19,161 bases of DNA from AP-15 sp035252905 (GTDB lineage Bacteria > Pseudomonadota > Alphaproteobacteria > ATCC43930 > CGMCC-115725): assembly GCA_035252905.1 (NCBI GenBank), contig DATFCQ010000380.1, positions 1 through 19,161 of the forward strand. The letters are read 5' to 3'. Below the pieces are notes generated by a model. That model did not search any database, was not told the DNA's origin, and was given only the letters and a program-made list of their open reading frames with translations. Below are positions 16,600-19,161 of this stretch, one piece after another; position 1 is the stretch's first letter; each line of letters starts with the position of its first letter. The position numbers and the translations under genes are program-made.

Positions 16600-16628
16600 T
16601 TGACTCGCCCGGCGAGCCCGGGCTTGAT
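16600..16628 (+). promoter_or_regulatory. Weak candidate promoter for lepB
   Basis: TTGACT (16600-16605) is an excellent -35, but the element at the right distance (17 bases), CTTGAT (16623-16628), matches only three of six -10 bases. It lies in the 87-base gap between acpS and lepB. It may give lepB-rnc-era-recO some independent transcription. Confidence 0.3.
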
Positions 16629-16658
16629 CGCGCGCGACCGAGCTTCTCCGCAGAACCG

Positions 16659-17426
16659 ATGAACCTGCCCCCTGCCCGTTCGCGATTGACCAAGAAAAAA
16701 TCCGGCGGCGTCCTCGACACTATCAAAACCGTCGTCTATGCGGTTTTGATCGCGCTCGGCGTACGTACCTTCGCCTATGAGCCGTTCAACATCCCCTCGG
16801 GATCGATGATCCCGACATTGCTGGTCGGCGATTATCTGTTCGTGTCAAAATTCTCCTACGGCTACAGCCGCTATTCGTTGCCATTCGGACTGCCGCTGTT
16901 CTCCGGCCGCTTCCTTTTCCACCCTCCGCAACGCGGCGACGTCGCCGTGTTCCGGCTCCCCTCCGACCCCTCGATCGACTATATAAAGAGGATCATCGGC
17001 CTCCCGGGCGACAGCATCCAGGTGAAGAATTCGATCCTCTATATCAACGGCAAGCCCGCCCCCCGCCAGCAAATCCAGGACTACCTCTATCGCGAGGACG
17101 GGACGGTGGCTCCGGTGCCCCAATACGTCGAGACATTGCCGAACGGGGTCAAGCATCGAATCATCCAGGTCATGGACAATCACGGGCCGCTCGACAACAC
17201 TCCGGTCTATCATGTCCCGCCTGGCGAGTACTTCGGCATGGGTGACAACCGCGACAACTCGCAAGACAGCCGCGTGCTTTCGGTGGTCGGCTACATTCCG
17301 GCCGAGAACCTGGTCGGGCGGGCGGACATCATATTTTTTTCGACGGACGGCCAGGCGAAATTTTGGCAATTTTGGAATTGGCCTTCTGCGATTCGCTACG
17401 ACCGCTTGTTCCACATCATTCATTAG
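16659..17426 (+). CDS. lepB: Signal peptidase I
   Basis: The 255-residue product removes signal peptides from secreted proteins at the outer face of the inner membrane. After a basic cytoplasmic start (SRLTKKKSGG) comes a single membrane helix (about 20-38). The catalytic boxes follow: box B IPSGSMIPTLLVGDY with nucleophile Ser49, box D DYIKRIIGLPGDSI with general-base Lys110, and box E GMGDNRDNSQDSR. Length and single anchor are usual for alphaproteobacterial LepB. ATG 16659 lacks a clear ribosome site. The rnc start lies 20 bases past the stop. Confidence 0.96.
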   Translation: MNLPPARSRLTKKKSGGVLDTIKTVVYAVLIALGVRTFAYEPFNIPSGSMIPTLLVGDYLFVSKFSYGYSRYSLPFGLPLFSGRFLFHPPQRGDVAVFRLPSDPSIDYIKRIIGLPGDSIQVKNSILYINGKPAPRQQIQDYLYREDGTVAPVPQYVETLPNGVKHRIIQVMDNHGPLDNTPVYHVPPGEYFGMGDNRDNSQDSRVLSVVGYIPAENLVGRADIIFFSTDGQAKFWQFWNWPSAIRYDRLFHIIH

Positions 17427-17446
17427 GCAGAGGTGAGGGAACGAGC

Positions 17447-18160
17447 TTGCCGGCGGAGGAGCTCGCAGCGGCAATCGGCTATGCTTTCGTGCGGCCCGAA
17501 CTGCTCGAAGAGGCCTTGACCCATCCGAGCGTGCTCGCCGACGGGCGCCGCGATGGCCGGCGCCGGGCGCCGAAGAGGCGCGCCTATGAGCGGCTCGAAT
17601 TCCTCGGCGACCGGGTGCTGGGGCTGGTGGTGGCCGATCTGTTGTGGCGGCGCTTTGACAGCGAACCCGAGGGCGATCTGACCCGCCGGCATGCCCATCT
17701 CGTCCGCCGCGAGACGCTGGCGCGCGTGGCCGAGGCGATCGGGCTCGCCCCTCATCTGATCCTGTCGCGGGCCGAGGCGGCGTCGGGAGCGGCGACCCAT
17801 CCCGGCATCCTGGCCGACGTCTGCGAGGCCTTGATCGGCGCCGTCTATCTCGACGGCGGTTTTGCCGCGGCTTTCGCCTTTGTCCGCCGCTGGTGGGAGC
17901 CGCTCCTTCTGGAGATGACCGGACCGCCGCGCGACCCGAAGACCGCCTTGCAGGAATGGGCGCAGGCGCGCGGTCTCAGGCCCGATTACGCCCTGGTCGC
18001 GACCAGCGGACCCGATCATGCCCGCCGCTTCACGGTGGCAGCGAGCGTCGCCGGGGGCGATCCGGCGACCGCGACCGCCTCGTCAAAGCGCGCGGCCGAG
18101 ATTCAGGCGGCGGCATTGCTCCTCGACCGCCTCGTCGGCAACCGGGAGAGCGGCGGATGA
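17447..18160 (+). CDS. rnc: Ribonuclease III
   Basis: The 237-residue enzyme cuts double-stranded RNA, for example in rRNA precursors. The RNase III domain shows the signature ERLEFLGDRVLGL with Glu48, Glu51 and Asp55, and the second metal-binding pair Asp124/Glu127 in DVCEALIGAVYLDGG. A C-terminal double-stranded RNA-binding domain starts near DPKTALQEWAQ and ends with SSKRAAEIQAAALLLDRL. A basic insertion (about 33-46, many Arg) lies before the signature, common in alphaproteobacteria. I place the start at TTG 17447: GAGGGA lies 6 bases upstream and the protein then begins at the expected point. An ATG at 17363 in the same frame would lie inside lepB and add 28 unrelated residues. It overlaps era by ATGA. 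Confidence 0.94.
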   Translation: MPAEELAAAIGYAFVRPELLEEALTHPSVLADGRRDGRRRAPKRRAYERLEFLGDRVLGLVVADLLWRRFDSEPEGDLTRRHAHLVRRETLARVAEAIGLAPHLILSRAEAASGAATHPGILADVCEALIGAVYLDGGFAAAFAFVRRWWEPLLLEMTGPPRDPKTALQEWAQARGLRPDYALVATSGPDHARRFTVAASVAGGDPATATASSKRAAEIQAAALLLDRLVGNRESGG

Positions 18161-19065
18161 GCGAGGCACTGCCCCCCACCCGGTGCGGCTACGTCGCGCT
18201 GATCGGGGCCCCGAACGCCGGCAAGTCGACATTGCTGAACCGGCTCGTCGGCCACAAACTGGCGATCGTCACGCCCAAGGCGCAGACGACCCGCTTCCGC
18301 CTCTTGGGCATCGCGCTCGAAGGGAACACGCAGCTCGTCTTTGTCGACACGCCCGGAATTTTCGCGCCGCGCCGGCGCCTCGACCGGGCGATGGTGCGGG
18401 CGGCGTGGACGGGGGCGGCGGAGGCCGACCGGGCGGTATTGCTGGTCGATGCCGCACGCGGCCTCGACCGGGATGTGCGCGGCATTGTCGACCGGCTGGC
18501 CGAGAGCGGCCGCACCGCGGTTCTGGCGCTCAACAAGGTCGATCTGGTCCGCCGCGAAACCCTGCTCGCGCTCGCCGACGCATTGACGCGAACCGGCCGC
18601 TTCGATCCGGTCTTTATGATTTCGGCGCTGACCGGCGACGGCGTCGACGATGTGAAGCGCACCCTCGCCGAGCATATGCCGCCGGGACCGTGGCTGTTTC
18701 CCCCCGACCAATTGTCGGATGTGCCGGAACGCCTGATCGCGGCGGAGATCACCCGTGAGCAGGTGTTTCTGCAACTGCACGACGAATTGCCTTACGCCGC
18801 GACGGTCGAGACCGAATCCTGGGAAGAGCGGCCCGACGGCAGCGTACGGATCGACCAGGTCCTCTATGTCCAGAAGCCCGGTCAGCGCGCCATCGTGCTC
18901 GGCGAGGGCGGACGCCGGATCAAGGCGATCGGCGCCCGGGCGCGTGCCGAACTCGCGCGTTTCCTGGAGCGTCCGGTCCATTTGTTTCTGTTCGTCAAAA
19001 TCCGGCCGGGCTGGATCGAGGACCGCGAGCGCTACGCCGCCCTCGGCCTCGATTACGACGTATGA
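18157..19065 (+). CDS. era: GTPase Era
   Basis: The 302-residue GTPase binds 16S rRNA and helps mature the small ribosomal subunit. GTPase motifs: G1 GAPNAGKS (17-24), G2 Thr44/Thr45 in KAQTTRFR, G3 DTPGI (64-68), G4 NKVD (126-129), G5 SAL (156-158). A C-terminal KH domain has the GxxG-type loop LGEGGRRIKAIG (248-259) and ends with LFLFVKIRPGW. The stretch from 18070 upstream in the same frame is open but is inside rnc. Start ATG 18157 overlaps the rnc stop as ATGA, and the stop TGA overlaps the recO start in the same way, so rnc, era and recO are probably translationally coupled. Confidence 0.97.
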   Translation: MSEALPPTRCGYVALIGAPNAGKSTLLNRLVGHKLAIVTPKAQTTRFRLLGIALEGNTQLVFVDTPGIFAPRRRLDRAMVRAAWTGAAEADRAVLLVDAARGLDRDVRGIVDRLAESGRTAVLALNKVDLVRRETLLALADALTRTGRFDPVFMISALTGDGVDDVKRTLAEHMPPGPWLFPPDQLSDVPERLIAAEITREQVFLQLHDELPYAATVETESWEERPDGSVRIDQVLYVQKPGQRAIVLGEGGRRIKAIGARARAELARFLERPVHLFLFVKIRPGWIEDRERYAALGLDYDV

Positions 19066-19161
19066 TCGCGTGGCAGGATTGCGCCTTTGTCTTGGCGGCG
19101 CGGCCGCACGGCGAGAGCGCGCAGATCGTCGAATTGCTGACCCGCGAGCACGGCCGGCATC
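19062..19161 (+). CDS. recO: DNA repair protein RecO, N-terminal fragment (cut by window edge)
   Basis: Only 33 codons are in the window. They read MIAWQDCAFVLAARPHGESA and continue into IVELLTREHGRH, matching the OB-fold start of RecO (the WQD, RPHGES and LLTREHGRH patterns). RecO loads RecA onto gapped DNA with RecR. The start overlaps the era stop as ATGA, and recO after era is the standard order. Confidence 0.88.
   Translation, partial: MIAWQDCAFVLAARPHGESAQIVELLTREHGRH

Overview
The window looks like a chromosomal segment of a GC-rich alphaproteobacterium, probably Rhodospirillales- or Rhizobiales-like. This rests on the tightly packed acpS-lepB-rnc-era-recO block, the rpoZ-rsh pair, an omega subunit with a long acidic tail, a Suv3-type helicase and a PleC/DivJ-style histidine kinase. 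Nearly all of it is ordinary coding sequence; long open frames antisense to real genes are high-GC shadows. I see no CRISPR array, transposase, integrase, phage gene or toxin cluster.

Left part (1-6872). A Suv3-like RNA/DNA helicase runs leftwards and leaves the window at base 1. Divergent from it is a probable two-gene unit: a soluble histidine kinase without a recognisable sensor domain, then 19 bp later a HerA-type (DUF87) hexameric ATPase/translocase without a NurA partner in view. Next comes htpG (Hsp90) behind a good sigma32-like heat-shock promoter. A palindromic repeat family lies on both sides of htpG: one unit touches the stop codon of the HerA gene and two face each other after htpG.

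Middle (7065-12791, minus strand). A complete peptide-family ABC importer operon reads leftwards: a Tat-type substrate-binding protein, two permeases and two ATPases. The last four genes overlap or nearly abut. The only real gap, between binding protein and first permease, holds a strong GC-rich hairpin repeat that could favour expression of the binding protein.

Right part (12994-19161). tRNA-Cys and tRNA-Asn read leftwards from a clear promoter and are followed by a perfect 28-bp palindrome. Divergently, rpoZ has its own promoter and is followed by rsh (bifunctional ppGpp synthetase/hydrolase), acpS, lepB, rnc, era and the start of recO. rnc probably starts at TTG; rnc/era and era/recO overlap by four bases, consistent with translational coupling. 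The block joins transcription (omega), stringent response, lipid carrier activation, signal peptide cleavage, RNA processing, ribosome assembly and recombinational repair. A double-hairpin repeat lies between rsh and acpS, where pdxJ is found in many relatives.

No clearly new system is visible. The points most worth a second look are the histidine kinase-HerA pairing, the repeats around htpG, the 28-bp palindrome beside the tRNAs and the hairpins over the rsh ribosome binding site.
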